From Fidelibacterota bacterium (GTDB lineage Bacteria; Fidelibacterota; Marinisomatia; Marinisomatales; Marinisomataceae): 64,000 nucleotides of DNA. Location of the stretch: assembly GCA_028140795.1 (NCBI GenBank), contig JAOIOW010000001.1:274466-338465 (forward strand), written 5' to 3'. The notes beneath the pieces were generated by a model. That model searched no databases and was not told the DNA's origin. It saw only the letters and a list, made by a program, of their open reading frames with translations. Position numbers and translations under genes: made by a program. Numbering within the stretch: position 1 is the stretch's first letter; each line of letters starts with the position of its first letter. This document shows, one piece after another, positions 25,827 to 35,574 of this stretch.

Positions 25827-28109
25827 ATGAATAATTTTCAAAAAATAAAAAGTTTTTTTAGTAATAATAAATTTCCAATACTGATTTTTTTTGGTCTTTC
25901 TTTTGCAATCTCATTAACATTCCCAACAGGTTTTTCCATTAGATATTCTTATCAATTAAATGATATTGCTAATGAGCCAATAATTGCACCATTTGATTTT
26001 GGTATTTTAAAGACAGATCAAAAATTAACTAAAGATTTGGATGAAGCTCGAAATTCAGTTCCATTTTCATTTTCAAGAGATCAAGACTTTGTAGACAATC
26101 AAATTGCAATAATAGACACTTTCTTTATTTATTTAAATGATATTTACTCAGCACATGATCTATTTATTTCATCTCAAGACTCTCTTTATAAATATCGATA
26201 TGAACCAGAATTTGAAAGCTATCAATCTAGTTTTATTGCTGATAGTACCACATACGTTACATTGTATAGCGAGTTTCTTGATCAATATCAATTTCAGATT
26301 GATAAAGCCCAGTGGGATCAGTTGCTGGGTATAAATGAGAGTCTCACTGAGCCACTTAATTTAGAATTATTCAAAAATCAGATTAAGCAAATATGTTTAA
26401 ATAGATGGGCAGAAGGTATCATTGATGAGCCATTGGAAAATATTTTTAGTGATGAAATAAGTATTATTCAAGGAGGAGAGCTGGTAATTGCTCCAACAAG
26501 AAATTACAACGATATTGAAACGGCTTGGAAAAAAAATAGAGAAGAAGTAAATCTGATATATGATAATGAGCTTGATATTAAATCTACTCTGAGCTATGAA
26601 TTAATAAATGAATTTACTAAACCAAATATTCTTTTTGACAAAGATTTAACTGAATCAAGACAAAAGGAAAGATTAGATAAAGTATCAAGGTTTCAAGGAA
26701 CTGTACTTGCTAATGAGTTAATTGTAGATACAAATAATAGAATTACTGAATCTGTGCTACTTAAGTTAAAGTCATTGCAATTAGAATCTGAAAGAAGGCT
26801 TGGGTATGAAAGGGCAGCAGATAAATTCAGAGAATATTTAGGAGCTTTCTTTGTAGTATCAATATTATTGTTTTTACTTTTTTCTTTCTTTTACATTTAT
26901 AGAAATGAGTATTTTAGGGAACCCAAATTATTGTTATTGATTGGGTTATTAATGTACCTTATAGTGTTTTTTTCTTGGATTATAGTTAGTTATCAACTAC
27001 CTACTTATATCATTCCAATTGCAATGTTTTCAATTTTATTAACAGTATTGCTTGATACTACGGTGTCTCTTATCTCATCTACAATATTAATACTTTTAGT
27101 CTCATTACTCATTGGGAACGATTTAGACTTTGCAATAATACAGTTTTTTATATCATTTATTGCAATTTTAAGTGTAAGAAAATTACGAAAAAGAAGACAA
27201 ATCATTGCAACTATGTTAACCTTAGTATTCTGTAGTTTGTTTGTATTTTTCTCTGTAATGCTTTTTAAAGGAATTGATTTCCTTGATTATAACTATTCAA
27301 CAGTTGGATATTTAGCTCTTTCAAGTTTTTTATGTCCAATTTTAGCATTTGGACTTGTACCATTATTTGAATCATTTTTTGGAATAACTACAGATTTGAG
27401 CTTAATTGAATTGCTTGATTATGATCAGCCTTTATTAAAGAAATTGATGGAAGATGCTCCCGGAACTCACACGCACAGTGTGAAAGTAGGAACTCTAGCG
27501 GAATCTTGTGCAAATGCTATTGGAGCTAGAGCACTGTTATGCAGAGTTGGATCATATTATCATGATATAGGAAAAATTAAAAAACCAGAATATTATGCAG
27601 AAAATCAAACTGGAGAAAATAAGCATGATTCTATAACTCCACATATGAGTGCAAAAATTCTAAAACAACATGTTACTGATGGACTTGCTTTAGCTGATGA
27701 ATATGGTTTGCCAAATATTATTAAAGATTTTATTGAAACACACCATGCTAAAAATAGAATGGAGTTTTTTTACAAAAAAGCATTAGAAAATGATAGCAAA
27801 GTTGATGAGAATGAATTTAGATATCCAGGGCCAAAACCTTCATCAAAAGAAACAGGTATTGTTATGTTAGCTGAAGCAATTGAAGCACAAGCTAATTCAC
27901 TGAAAAATCCAACGTTAGAAAAATTTGAAACAATGATTGATAAAGCAATTCGAAGTAGATTAGAAGACGGGCAATTAGACGAATGTCCGCTTACAATGGA
28001 AGATCTTCAAAAAATTAAAGGTAGAAGAGATGGTAAACATGGTTTGTTACCAGTACTATCAGGATTGTATCATTCTAGACCTGAATATCCATCAAAAGAT
28101 GATGAATGA
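25827..28109 (+). CDS. PgpH-like membrane HD phosphohydrolase (c-di-AMP phosphodiesterase family)
   Basis: 760 residues from the ATG at 25827, one base after the fabH stop; a start inside fabH is rejected. An N-terminal helix, a large extracytoplasmic 7TMR-HDED-like domain (to about 330), seven membrane helices (about 335-520), then the HD domain: GTHTHSVKVG, YYHDIGKIKKPEYY, HMSAKIL and ETHHAKN. This is the architecture of PgpH, which degrades cyclic di-AMP to pApA. No c-di-AMP cyclase is in the window. It overlaps ybeY by 11 bp. Confidence 0.9.
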   Translation: MNNFQKIKSFFSNNKFPILIFFGLSFAISLTFPTGFSIRYSYQLNDIANEPIIAPFDFGILKTDQKLTKDLDEARNSVPFSFSRDQDFVDNQIAIIDTFFIYLNDIYSAHDLFISSQDSLYKYRYEPEFESYQSSFIADSTTYVTLYSEFLDQYQFQIDKAQWDQLLGINESLTEPLNLELFKNQIKQICLNRWAEGIIDEPLENIFSDEISIIQGGELVIAPTRNYNDIETAWKKNREEVNLIYDNELDIKSTLSYELINEFTKPNILFDKDLTESRQKERLDKVSRFQGTVLANELIVDTNNRITESVLLKLKSLQLESERRLGYERAADKFREYLGAFFVVSILLFLLFSFFYIYRNEYFREPKLLLLIGLLMYLIVFFSWIIVSYQLPTYIIPIAMFSILLTVLLDTTVSLISSTILILLVSLLIGNDLDFAIIQFFISFIAILSVRKLRKRRQIIATMLTLVFCSLFVFFSVMLFKGIDFLDYNYSTVGYLALSSFLCPILAFGLVPLFESFFGITTDLSLIELLDYDQPLLKKLMEDAPGTHTHSVKVGTLAESCANAIGARALLCRVGSYYHDIGKIKKPEYYAENQTGENKHDSITPHMSAKILKQHVTDGLALADEYGLPNIIKDFIETHHAKNRMEFFYKKALENDSKVDENEFRYPGPKPSSKETGIVMLAEAIEAQANSLKNPTLEKFETMIDKAIRSRLEDGQLDECPLTMEDLQKIKGRRDGKHGLLPVLSGLYHSRPEYPSKDDE

Positions 28110-28536
28110 AATAAATATTTTTAATGAATATAAAGATTTTGATTTCGATAAAGATCATATCATTCAACTAATCAATTTATCACTTGAGACAGCTAAATAT
28201 AATCAGGTAAAAATCAACTTGATTTTCTGTGATAATGATAAATTGAACTCTTTTAAAAAAGAATATTTTAATGATGATGTATTAACAGATATAGTTACTT
28301 TTCCCATTAAGAATGATGATGATTTAGAAGCTGAAATATACATCAGCGTTGAAATGGCCAGGATAAATTCCAAGGAATTTAATGTTTCGCTTGATAATGA
28401 GCTTAGTAGGCTTATAATTCATGGAGTATTGCATTTAATTGGGTTTAACGATGATACAGAAGATTCCAAAAAAATTATGTTTTTAAAACAAGAAGAGATT
28501 ATTTCCAATTTTTCAGGAAACGTTTGTAGTGAGTGA
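28099..28536 (+). CDS. ybeY: Endoribonuclease YbeY (rRNA maturation factor)
   Basis: 145 residues from ATG 28099 (28102 is also possible); longer upstream starts lie inside the previous gene. The metal motif reads HGVLHLIGFNDD, whereas the E. coli type is HxxxHxxGYDH: the first two His ligands are present but the third is Asp. The same substitution occurs in Bacteroidetes YbeY, so activity is likely retained and it supports FCB ancestry. YbeY acts in 16S rRNA 3'-end maturation and ribosome quality control. It overlaps mazG by 8 bp. Confidence 0.9.
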   Translation: MMNEINIFNEYKDFDFDKDHIIQLINLSLETAKYNQVKINLIFCDNDKLNSFKKEYFNDDVLTDIVTFPIKNDDDLEAEIYISVEMARINSKEFNVSLDNELSRLIIHGVLHLIGFNDDTEDSKKIMFLKQEEIISNFSGNVCSE

Positions 28537-29299
28537 AGCAGTAAAAGAATTAATTGATATAGTAATTAAGCTAAGATCTGATAATGGTTGTGATTGGGAC
28601 AGAAAGCAAACTTCAGAATCATTGACACCACATTTAATTGAAGAAGCAAATGAGGTGGTAGATGCAGTATTAGAAAAAAATTCTGAAAATTTGAAAGAAG
28701 AGTTAGGAGATTTGCTTCTACATGTAGTTTTTCAAGCAGTAATAGCTTCCGAGAAAAAAACATTCGAGTTTGAGGACGTTGTGCAACAAATAAATGAAAA
28801 ATTAATTAAAAGACATCCTCACATTTTTGACAAAAACTATGATGGTAAAGATTTATCCAATGCAAAAAATTGGGAGCTTATTAAAAAGAGCGAAAAAAAT
28901 AGAGAATCCATTCTTGATGGTATGCCTAAATCGCTTTCAGCCCTAATTGTAGCCCAAAGATATCAAGATAAAACAGGCGCTGTAGGTTTTGAATGGGAAA
29001 ACTTTTCTCAAGCAATGGATAAAGTTGACGAAGAATTAAAAGAGCTAAAGCAGGCTATAAACAATAATGATTTAAATAATATTGAAGAGGAAATTGGAGA
29101 TTTATTAATTACCATAGTTAATCTTGCAAGATTTTTTGATATTTCAGCTGATTTAGCACTAAGAAAGACCAATCAGAAATTTTATAGAAGATTTAATTTT
29201 ATTGAAAAAATTGTACAAAAAAATAATCAAAAAATTGAAGATATATCTTTAAAGGAACTATTAAATTATTGGGAGAAAGCTAAGCATGAAGAAAAATAA
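28529..29299 (+). CDS. mazG: Nucleoside triphosphate pyrophosphohydrolase
   Basis: 256 residues with a GTG start overlapping ybeY. Two MazG domains are visible: LIEEANEVVDAV with EELGDLLLHVVFQA (N-terminal half) and KVDEELKELKQA with EEIGDLLITIVNLARF (C-terminal half), each giving the ExxE...ExxxD metal site. CDWDRKQTSESL is the conserved start. It removes non-canonical or excess NTPs. It overlaps the next gene by 14 bp. Confidence 0.95.
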   Translation: MSEAVKELIDIVIKLRSDNGCDWDRKQTSESLTPHLIEEANEVVDAVLEKNSENLKEELGDLLLHVVFQAVIASEKKTFEFEDVVQQINEKLIKRHPHIFDKNYDGKDLSNAKNWELIKKSEKNRESILDGMPKSLSALIVAQRYQDKTGAVGFEWENFSQAMDKVDEELKELKQAINNNDLNNIEEEIGDLLITIVNLARFFDISADLALRKTNQKFYRRFNFIEKIVQKNNQKIEDISLKELLNYWEKAKHEEK

Positions 29300-29708
29300 A
29301 ATAGTTGGAATAACTTTTGGTTCTTTTGATCTTTGTCATTACGGTCATGCTTTGATGTTTGAAGAATGTAAGGAATATTGCGACTACTTAATTGTTGGAG
29401 TACAATCTGATCCTAGCATAGATCGTCCTGAAAAAAATAAACCTGTTCAATCACATGAAGAAAGAATAGGTATAGTAAGTTCTCTAAAGTTTGTAGATGA
29501 GGTGGTAACATATGATACCGAAGCTGACTTAATTGAGGTTTTAAAAAATATTCAGCCAGATGTAAGAATTCTTGGTGCTGATCATGAAGGAAAGCCTTTT
29601 ACAGGACATGAGCTTCCAATTAAATGTATTTTTAATACAAGAGACCATGGTTATTCTACTTCAGAGCTTAGAAGGAGAGTTTTTGAAGCAGAGAAAAGTA
29701 AAACTTAG
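29286..29708 (+). CDS. TagD-like cytidylyltransferase
   Basis: 140 residues. GITFGSFDLCHYGHALMFEE has the HxGH motif, and HGYSTSELRRR the second motif; LIVGVQSDPSID is typical of glycerol-3-phosphate cytidylyltransferase relatives. The HldE C-terminal domain is also similar, so ADP-heptose formation with the stand-alone heptose kinase-like gene is a possible role. It is co-translated with mazG (14-bp overlap), and its stop overlaps the convergent gene by 4 bp. Confidence 0.78.
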   Translation: MKKNKIVGITFGSFDLCHYGHALMFEECKEYCDYLIVGVQSDPSIDRPEKNKPVQSHEERIGIVSSLKFVDEVVTYDTEADLIEVLKNIQPDVRILGADHEGKPFTGHELPIKCIFNTRDHGYSTSELRRRVFEAEKSKT

Positions 29709-30283
29709 TTTCCAATTAAGTAATTAAATATTATACTAGATCCCAATCTTAAGTTGTTATCCTCATTAAGTTCACTTTCAAAAATACTTTCTTCTTTTAA
29801 AGCTAAAACTCGAAGCTTTTCACTAATGTATACTTGTTTCGTGTTAAACTGTAATTGATCAAAATTGACTCTATAAGGATTAATGTTCAAAACTTCTGAA
29901 ATGGAATTATTTTTTTCAGGATATTCGTTTAGCAGTTTTTTAAGAAAGATCGATAATGTATAATCAGACTTATAATTATCAATTAATAATAAACTTCCAT
30001 TCAAAATCATTTTATTTAACTCCTTAATATGAGTTTCTGATAATTTTAAATAAGAATTACCGCATAAAAATATTATAGAATATCTAGAAAATACTAAATT
30101 AGCTTCATCATTTATTTCAAATACTAAATCAATATTTGAAGTAGTTTTAAGGTATTCTGATAATTTATTTGCTTCATCAATATTACAATTTCCATATAAT
30201 AATATTTTATCTGATTGAGCAAATAATTGATTGACTAGCATTAGTATTATTAATAATGCAGTTATATTTAGTTTTTTAATCAT
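29705..30283 (-). CDS. Secreted protein of unknown function
   Basis: 192 residues from the ATG at 30283; a TTG three codons upstream is a poorer start. MIKKLNITALLIILMLVNQLFAQ is a Sec signal peptide ending FAQ. The mature part looks like an alpha/beta fold with segments such as SIIFLCGNSYLKLSE and NGSLLLIDNYK, faintly reminiscent of DUF4159-type domains, but I cannot assign it. The start lies 31 bp from the divergent EnvC-like gene; both are exported, so shared control is possible. Confidence 0.65.
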   Translation of the reverse strand: MIKKLNITALLIILMLVNQLFAQSDKILLYGNCNIDEANKLSEYLKTTSNIDLVFEINDEANLVFSRYSIIFLCGNSYLKLSETHIKELNKMILNGSLLLIDNYKSDYTLSIFLKKLLNEYPEKNNSISEVLNINPYRVNFDQLQFNTKQVYISEKLRVLALKEESIFESELNEDNNLRLGSSIIFNYLIGN

Positions 30284-30314
30284 TATTAACAATTTAGGTT
30301 TTAATTTTATTTAA

Positions 30315-31484
30315 ATGAAAAAACTTAAATTTTATCTCATAATACTTTTGATAACTTCATTAGCATTTAATCAAGATCAAAGCTTTGATAAATCAATTAA
30401 AGATACTGAAGAACAGATTAATAGACTTAAAGCATCTATCAATTCAGGAAATAAAGAAGTTGAAAAATTGAAAACTCAATCAAAAAAAACAAAAGATATA
30501 ATTGAGCTAACAAGAAGAAATATTAAAAACTCTAATGCATTAATTAATGCATATGACAAAAAAATCAGTCTTTATAATAAGCAATTAGTGAATCTTGAAA
30601 ATGCAATCATCAGAAATAATCAATCCATTAATGACATAAAAAAATCTTATGAAATAAGATCAATAAGTCTTTATAAAAATAGAAATAATGATCTTTCAAA
30701 TTACATCTTTAATTCTAAAAGTTTTTCGCAGATGATTTACCGTCTAAAATACTTTAATATAATTTCAGAAATAAATCAAAAGTCTGTTAATAAAATAAAA
30801 ACTACACAAAAGTTTAATAGACAAAAAACTTCTGAAATTTCTGGACTGCTTGATAGGGTCGAAGAAAGTAAAAATTACAAAAAAACAGAAATATCTAGCT
30901 TAAATCAGAAAAAAAGATATCAAGAAAAGTTGCTAAAGCAACTCAAAAAGGAAGAAAATGAAGTAAAAGCTGAGATTGCAATACAATTACAACAAATTGA
31001 TGCTTTGGAAAAACTCCGTAAGCAAATTATTTCGGATAGAAAAAAGTATAATGAGCAGCAGTTAGCTAGTTTAAAAAGAATTGATAAGGATATAAGGAAT
31101 TATAAAGGAAAGTTAGATTGGCCTGTTCAAGGGAAAGTCGTTAAATCATTTGGACCACAATGGAATCCTCGTTTGAATACTACTTTAGATAATCCGGGTA
31201 TTGATATTAGCGCAAGAGCAACACTTCCAGTTAAAAGTGTCTTTGATGGATATGTATCAACCATTACATTCATAGCTGGATATGGAACCACTGTGATAAT
31301 CGATCACAACAATAGTTATTACACTGTTTTTACTCATTTAGAAAATTTGCTAATATCAGAAAATATGAATGTTAAAGAGGGCCAAAATATTGGATATGTA
31401 TCAAATGATAATATTATTCATTTTGAAATTTGGGGTAATAATCAAAAATTAAATCCAGAAAAATGGTTAGTTAATGGAAATTAG
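30315..31484 (+). CDS. EnvC-like murein hydrolase activator (coiled coil plus degenerate LytM)
   Basis: 389 residues: signal peptide (1-19, ending AFNQ), a coiled coil from about 22 to 260, then an M23/LytM domain. In the active site the usual HxGxD reads NPGIDIS and the HxH reads IIHFE, so one zinc ligand and the catalytic His are replaced; the YTVFTHL His remains. This matches EnvC/NlpD-type activators, which do not cut peptidoglycan but switch on amidases at division. It overlaps holB by 11 bp. Confidence 0.85.
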   Translation: MKKLKFYLIILLITSLAFNQDQSFDKSIKDTEEQINRLKASINSGNKEVEKLKTQSKKTKDIIELTRRNIKNSNALINAYDKKISLYNKQLVNLENAIIRNNQSINDIKKSYEIRSISLYKNRNNDLSNYIFNSKSFSQMIYRLKYFNIISEINQKSVNKIKTTQKFNRQKTSEISGLLDRVEESKNYKKTEISSLNQKKRYQEKLLKQLKKEENEVKAEIAIQLQQIDALEKLRKQIISDRKKYNEQQLASLKRIDKDIRNYKGKLDWPVQGKVVKSFGPQWNPRLNTTLDNPGIDISARATLPVKSVFDGYVSTITFIAGYGTTVIIDHNNSYYTVFTHLENLLISENMNVKEGQNIGYVSNDNIIHFEIWGNNQKLNPEKWLVNGN

Positions 31485-32538
31485 TCAAATACAAAGTGGA
31501 TCATGGCAAAAGTTTGAAAATGCTATAAAAGAAGAGAAAATTTCAAATGCTTATATCATTTATGGACCATCTGGCTCAGGTAAAGAAGCATTAGCATTGC
31601 AATTCGTAGCTCAGATTTTATCATTAAAAATAACTGATTTGGTTTATAATGAAAATATTACTTTCATTGCTCCGGCATCAAAAGATTTTTACCAGAATTT
31701 ATTTAAAAGCAAAACATTTGAAACTGATGAGTATAATCAATGGAAAGAATTTTTAAGTAATAAAATGTACAATCCTTTTTTGAAAAAGGTTTTATCTGAA
31801 AGTAATAATATTCCTGTTATAACAATTAATAATTTAAAAGAGAAAATCTACTTTAAGACCAGTGGTAGAAAGATTGTAGTAATTTTTAACTCTGAAGCAT
31901 TATCTCATGGAAGTGGTGAATCAGCAAATATGCTTTTAAAAGTGTTAGAAGAACCACCAAGCAATACTACATTTATTTTAGTAACCGATTATATTGACAA
32001 GGTAATGCCAACAATTAAATCACGATGCCAGTCTGTATATGTTCCTAGATTAACAAATGACTCAATTGCACAATTTTTTGTAAAAAACAACCAAATATCT
32101 TCAAATTTCATTTCTTTTATTACAGATAATAATTTAAATGCACTCAATTCACTTAATTCTTTTGACAAAGAGGAAATTCTAGATTGTATAAAAGATTATT
32201 TTAATGCAATTAGATATAAGAATGCAGAATCTATTTCAAATTTTATAGATAAAATCGAAAGCCTTTATAAATCCTCAAGAAATGAATTTGATTTTCACCT
32301 ATCGGTAATTAGGAAGTTCATTAAGCTCATTTCAATGACTAATCAGTCCGTTGGTTATGATATTGAATTTGAGGAATTTGAAGAATTAGCATTAATTATT
32401 AATAAAAAATATAAAAATATGGATCATATCAAATTAATTGAAAACATTGAAAAGTTAATAAGTGTGCTTGATGGTAATGCAAATCCCAGGTTGTCATTAA
32501 TGAACATGATTATTAATTCAAATAAGGCATTAAATTAG
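31474..32538 (+). CDS. holB: DNA polymerase III delta' subunit (clamp-loader)
   Basis: 354 residues. NAYIIYGPSGSGKEALALQF (25-44) is a P-loop; NMLLKVLEEPPSNTTFILVT with MPTIKSRCQSVYVPRL gives the sensor-1 and SRC region of AAA+ clamp-loader subunits. The zinc-binding cysteines of DnaX are absent, so delta' rather than gamma/tau. It overlaps the EnvC-like gene and is followed by metG after 3 bp, an arrangement frequent in bacteria (holB near metG and tatD). Confidence 0.87.
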   Translation: MEISQIQSGSWQKFENAIKEEKISNAYIIYGPSGSGKEALALQFVAQILSLKITDLVYNENITFIAPASKDFYQNLFKSKTFETDEYNQWKEFLSNKMYNPFLKKVLSESNNIPVITINNLKEKIYFKTSGRKIVVIFNSEALSHGSGESANMLLKVLEEPPSNTTFILVTDYIDKVMPTIKSRCQSVYVPRLTNDSIAQFFVKNNQISSNFISFITDNNLNALNSLNSFDKEEILDCIKDYFNAIRYKNAESISNFIDKIESLYKSSRNEFDFHLSVIRKFIKLISMTNQSVGYDIEFEEFEELALIINKKYKNMDHIKLIENIEKLISVLDGNANPRLSLMNMIINSNKALN

Positions 32539-32541
32539 CAC

Positions 32542-34017
32542 ATGGAAAAGTATTATATAACTACACCAATATATTATGTGAATGATAAGCCTCATATTGG
32601 TCATGCATATACAACAATACTTGCAGATACCATTTCAAGATTTAGAGCTTTAATAGGAGAAAAACCCACTTTTTTAACTGGACTAGATGAGCATGGGTTA
32701 AAAGTCCAGCAAGCAGCAGAAAAAAATGGAAAGGCCCCTCAGGATCACTGCGATTTAATGGCTCCAGCATTTATAGACTTGTGGAAAAAATTAAAGATCA
32801 ATTATTCTGATTTCATTAGGACTACGGAGCATAGACATACAAAGATTGTTCAAAAAATATTAAAAAAAGTTCATGAATCAGGTGACATATATATGGACGA
32901 ATACGAAGGATGGTATTCAATCTCTGAAGAAAGATTTATTACAGAAAAGGAGCTTAATTCTGGTCAATTTGGTCAGGTAAAACAAATAAAGGAAAAAAAT
33001 TATTTTTTCAGAATGAGTAAATATCAAACAACTTTAGTAGATAAGATTGAAAACGATGAATTGCTAATTCAGCCAAAAAGTAGAAAGAATGAGGTACTTG
33101 GTTTTCTTAAAAATGAATTATCTGATCTTTGCATTTCCAGACCAAAATCTCGTCTTGAGTGGGGAATAGAACTACCTTTTGATGATAATTATGTCACATA
33201 TGTATGGTTTGATGCATTAATCAATTATATATCAGCTATAGGAGCTTATAGCAATGATGAGCAGTTTTCTTCTTTATGGCCAGCAGATGTTCATTTAATT
33301 GGTAAAGATATTTTAACTACCCATTCGGTTTATTGGCCTACAATGTTGCTATCATTAGGATTGCCATTACCGCAAAGAATTTTTGCACATGGATGGTGGC
33401 TCACGGACGAACAGAAAATGAGTAAATCATTAGGAAATGTTGTAAGTCCCTTAATGTTAATAGATGACTTCGGCGTTGATTCTGTGAGATATTATCTAAT
33501 GTCTGAAATGGTTTTAGGTATGGATGCAACTTTTTCATCAGAATCTTTTGAAAAAAAATATAATAGTGACTTAGCTAATGATTTTGGTAATTTAGTGAGC
33601 AGAGTTTCAACTTTAATAAAGAATAATTTTGATGAAAAAATTCCAGAAAGTAGTTTAGCAGAATCTGATCTTTCTACCAATTTCCAGAAAATAGCTTTAA
33701 AAGAACAATTAGATAATTTAGAGATTGATAGAGTAATTAATGATATAATGACTTTCATTCGTAGCATTAATGTTTTTATGGAACAAAACGAACCATGGAA
33801 ATTAGTAAAAAGTGATAAGGGTCAGGCTGGAAATATACTATATCATTGCGCAGAATCCCTAAGGTTGGCTGCTGTAATGTTATCTCCTGTAATGCCTTCA
33901 AAAACCAAGGATATTTTAGATATTTTAGGTACCAATGATGTAGAATTAGTTTGGGGTAAATTAGAATCAGGATCAAAGATTTCTATTTCAAAGCCTATTT
34001 TTCCGAGAATCAGTTAA
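32542..34017 (+). CDS. metG: Methionyl-tRNA synthetase
   Basis: 491 residues. PIYYVNDKPHIGHAYTTI holds the HIGH motif and KMSKSLGNVVSP the KMSKS loop. The connective insert (SISEERFITEKELNSGQF) has no zinc-binding cysteines, and the C-terminal EMAP-like dimerisation domain is missing, so it is the short form. It charges tRNA-Met, possibly the one at 12574. It abuts tatD (overlap 1 bp). Confidence 0.96.
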   Translation: MEKYYITTPIYYVNDKPHIGHAYTTILADTISRFRALIGEKPTFLTGLDEHGLKVQQAAEKNGKAPQDHCDLMAPAFIDLWKKLKINYSDFIRTTEHRHTKIVQKILKKVHESGDIYMDEYEGWYSISEERFITEKELNSGQFGQVKQIKEKNYFFRMSKYQTTLVDKIENDELLIQPKSRKNEVLGFLKNELSDLCISRPKSRLEWGIELPFDDNYVTYVWFDALINYISAIGAYSNDEQFSSLWPADVHLIGKDILTTHSVYWPTMLLSLGLPLPQRIFAHGWWLTDEQKMSKSLGNVVSPLMLIDDFGVDSVRYYLMSEMVLGMDATFSSESFEKKYNSDLANDFGNLVSRVSTLIKNNFDEKIPESSLAESDLSTNFQKIALKEQLDNLEIDRVINDIMTFIRSINVFMEQNEPWKLVKSDKGQAGNILYHCAESLRLAAVMLSPVMPSKTKDILDILGTNDVELVWGKLESGSKISISKPIFPRIS

Positions 34018-34775
34018 TGCTATTAATTGATACACATGCACACCTTTATTATGATAATATGTATGAGAATTTATCTGAAGTTCTGAAGTTAGCAGAATCT
34101 AATAATGTAAAAAAAACTATTTGTATAGGTACAGATCTTGAGACTTCATTAAAGTCAGTAGAAATCGCAGAACAGTATGAAAATGTTTTTGCTACAGTAG
34201 GTATTCATCCTCATGATTCAAAAGATGTCCCAAAAAATTATTTGCTAGAGCTTGAAAAATTATCTAAAAGTAATAAAGTGGTAGCAATTGGTGAAATTGG
34301 AATTGATAATTATAGAAATCATTCTCCACAAGATATACAGAAAAAAGTAATGATAGAACAAATGGATCTTGCATATAAATTAAATCTTCCAATTGTCTTT
34401 CACAATAGAGATGCAGATAATGAAATATTTGATGTGTTGAAAAAACATCCATTTCATAAAGCATTATCTCATTGTTTTTCAAGCAATTTAGATTTTGCAA
34501 AAAAACTGATATCTCTTGGAATAAAAATTTCTTTTTCAGGAAATGTAACTTTTAAAAATGCTACAAATACGGAAGTGGTAGAAAATATTTCAATTAATGA
34601 TTTTATGCTTGAAACTGATTGTCCATTTTTAGCACCTCATCCATTTAGAGGTAGTAAAAATGAACCAAAGTACGTATTAACAATAGCCGAAAAAATTGCT
34701 GAATTAAGAGGTGAAACTTTAGAGCAGATTGCATTATTTACTTCAAAAAATGCGGAACAATTTTTTAATATATAA
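34017..34775 (+). CDS. tatD: TatD-family metal-dependent deoxyribonuclease
   Basis: 252 residues. The metal site is built from DTHAHLY (5-11), GEIGIDNY, FHNRDAD, HCFSS and ETDCPFLAPHPFRG, the complete TatD pattern. These enzymes act as 3'-5' nucleases and in D-aminoacyl-tRNA proofreading or DNA quality control. It lies between metG and rsmA with no gap, a widely conserved trio. Confidence 0.93.
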   Translation: MLLIDTHAHLYYDNMYENLSEVLKLAESNNVKKTICIGTDLETSLKSVEIAEQYENVFATVGIHPHDSKDVPKNYLLELEKLSKSNKVVAIGEIGIDNYRNHSPQDIQKKVMIEQMDLAYKLNLPIVFHNRDADNEIFDVLKKHPFHKALSHCFSSNLDFAKKLISLGIKISFSGNVTFKNATNTEVVENISINDFMLETDCPFLAPHPFRGSKNEPKYVLTIAEKIAELRGETLEQIALFTSKNAEQFFNI

Positions 34776-35537
34776 ATGGTTTTTGCAAAAAAGAAATGGG
34801 GACAAAATTTTCTAGTTGATAATAATCTCTTAGAAAAAATAATCAAAACCATTGATATCAAAAAAGATGATGAAATATTAGAAATAGGCCCTGGGCATGG
34901 TGCATTATCTGAAAAAATTATACAAAAAACTAAAACTTTAAAAATGGTTGAGATTGATCCTGAACTGATTCAAGTAATTGGTCAAAATCCATTACTTTCA
35001 CCATTTGAAATTTTTAATCAAGATATTTTAAAAACAAATCTTCAGGAATTAGGTTTAAATAATCCAAAGGTTATTGGGAATATTCCATATAATATTACTT
35101 CTCCCATTATATTTTGGCTTATCAATCATTTGCCTTATTGGCGTGAATCATATCTGATGGTTCAAAAAGAAGTAGCTCAAAGATTGATAGCAGATATTGG
35201 AACCAAAGATTATAGTCGAATCACTGTTATGACTGGCTTGTATTTCAATATAAAGATATGTTTTTATATTTCTCCAAATGTATTCAATCCAAAGCCAAAA
35301 GTTGAATCAGCCTTTATATCAATTAAAAAGAATAATAAATACGATTTAAGTAAAATTGATTCAAAGAAATATAGTCAGGTAGTTCGAATGGCTTTTAATC
35401 AAAGAAGAAAAATGTTACGAAATTCCCTTTCTGCATTAGACATTAATAGAGATAAATGTGAGGTTGATTTTCAAAGAAGACCAGAACAGCTTACAATTGA
35501 TGAATTTTTGGACATTTCTAATAATATTATATCCTAA
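34776..35537 (+). CDS. rsmA: 16S rRNA (adenine1518/1519-N6) dimethyltransferase
   Basis: 253 residues. KKWGQNFLVDNNLLEKI (6-22), EIGPGHGALSEKI (SAM-binding motif I) and IGNIPYNITSPI (NxPY catalytic motif) are diagnostic of KsgA/RsmA. It dimethylates two adenines at the 3' end of 16S rRNA late in small-subunit assembly. Its start directly follows the tatD stop. Confidence 0.96.
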   Translation: MVFAKKKWGQNFLVDNNLLEKIIKTIDIKKDDEILEIGPGHGALSEKIIQKTKTLKMVEIDPELIQVIGQNPLLSPFEIFNQDILKTNLQELGLNNPKVIGNIPYNITSPIIFWLINHLPYWRESYLMVQKEVAQRLIADIGTKDYSRITVMTGLYFNIKICFYISPNVFNPKPKVESAFISIKKNNKYDLSKIDSKKYSQVVRMAFNQRRKMLRNSLSALDINRDKCEVDFQRRPEQLTIDEFLDISNNIIS

Positions 35538-35566
35538 TTGGCATTTTTGAATTTTATCACTAAGTT
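35538..35566 (+). promoter_or_regulatory. Possible promoter for rpsU
   Basis: TTGGCA (35538-35543), 17-nt spacer, TAAGTT (35561-35566), in the 37-bp gap before rpsU. The -35 is good and the -10 weak. If used, transcription would start only a few bases before the rpsU ATG, giving an almost leaderless mRNA. Chance match is possible. Confidence 0.3.
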
Positions 35567-35574
35567 TCCGCACG

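Noticed and set aside
28230-28536. ybeY as a decayed pseudogene because the third metal His is missing
   Set aside because: The same His-to-Asp change is usual in Bacteroidetes YbeY, and the rest of the protein and frame are intact.
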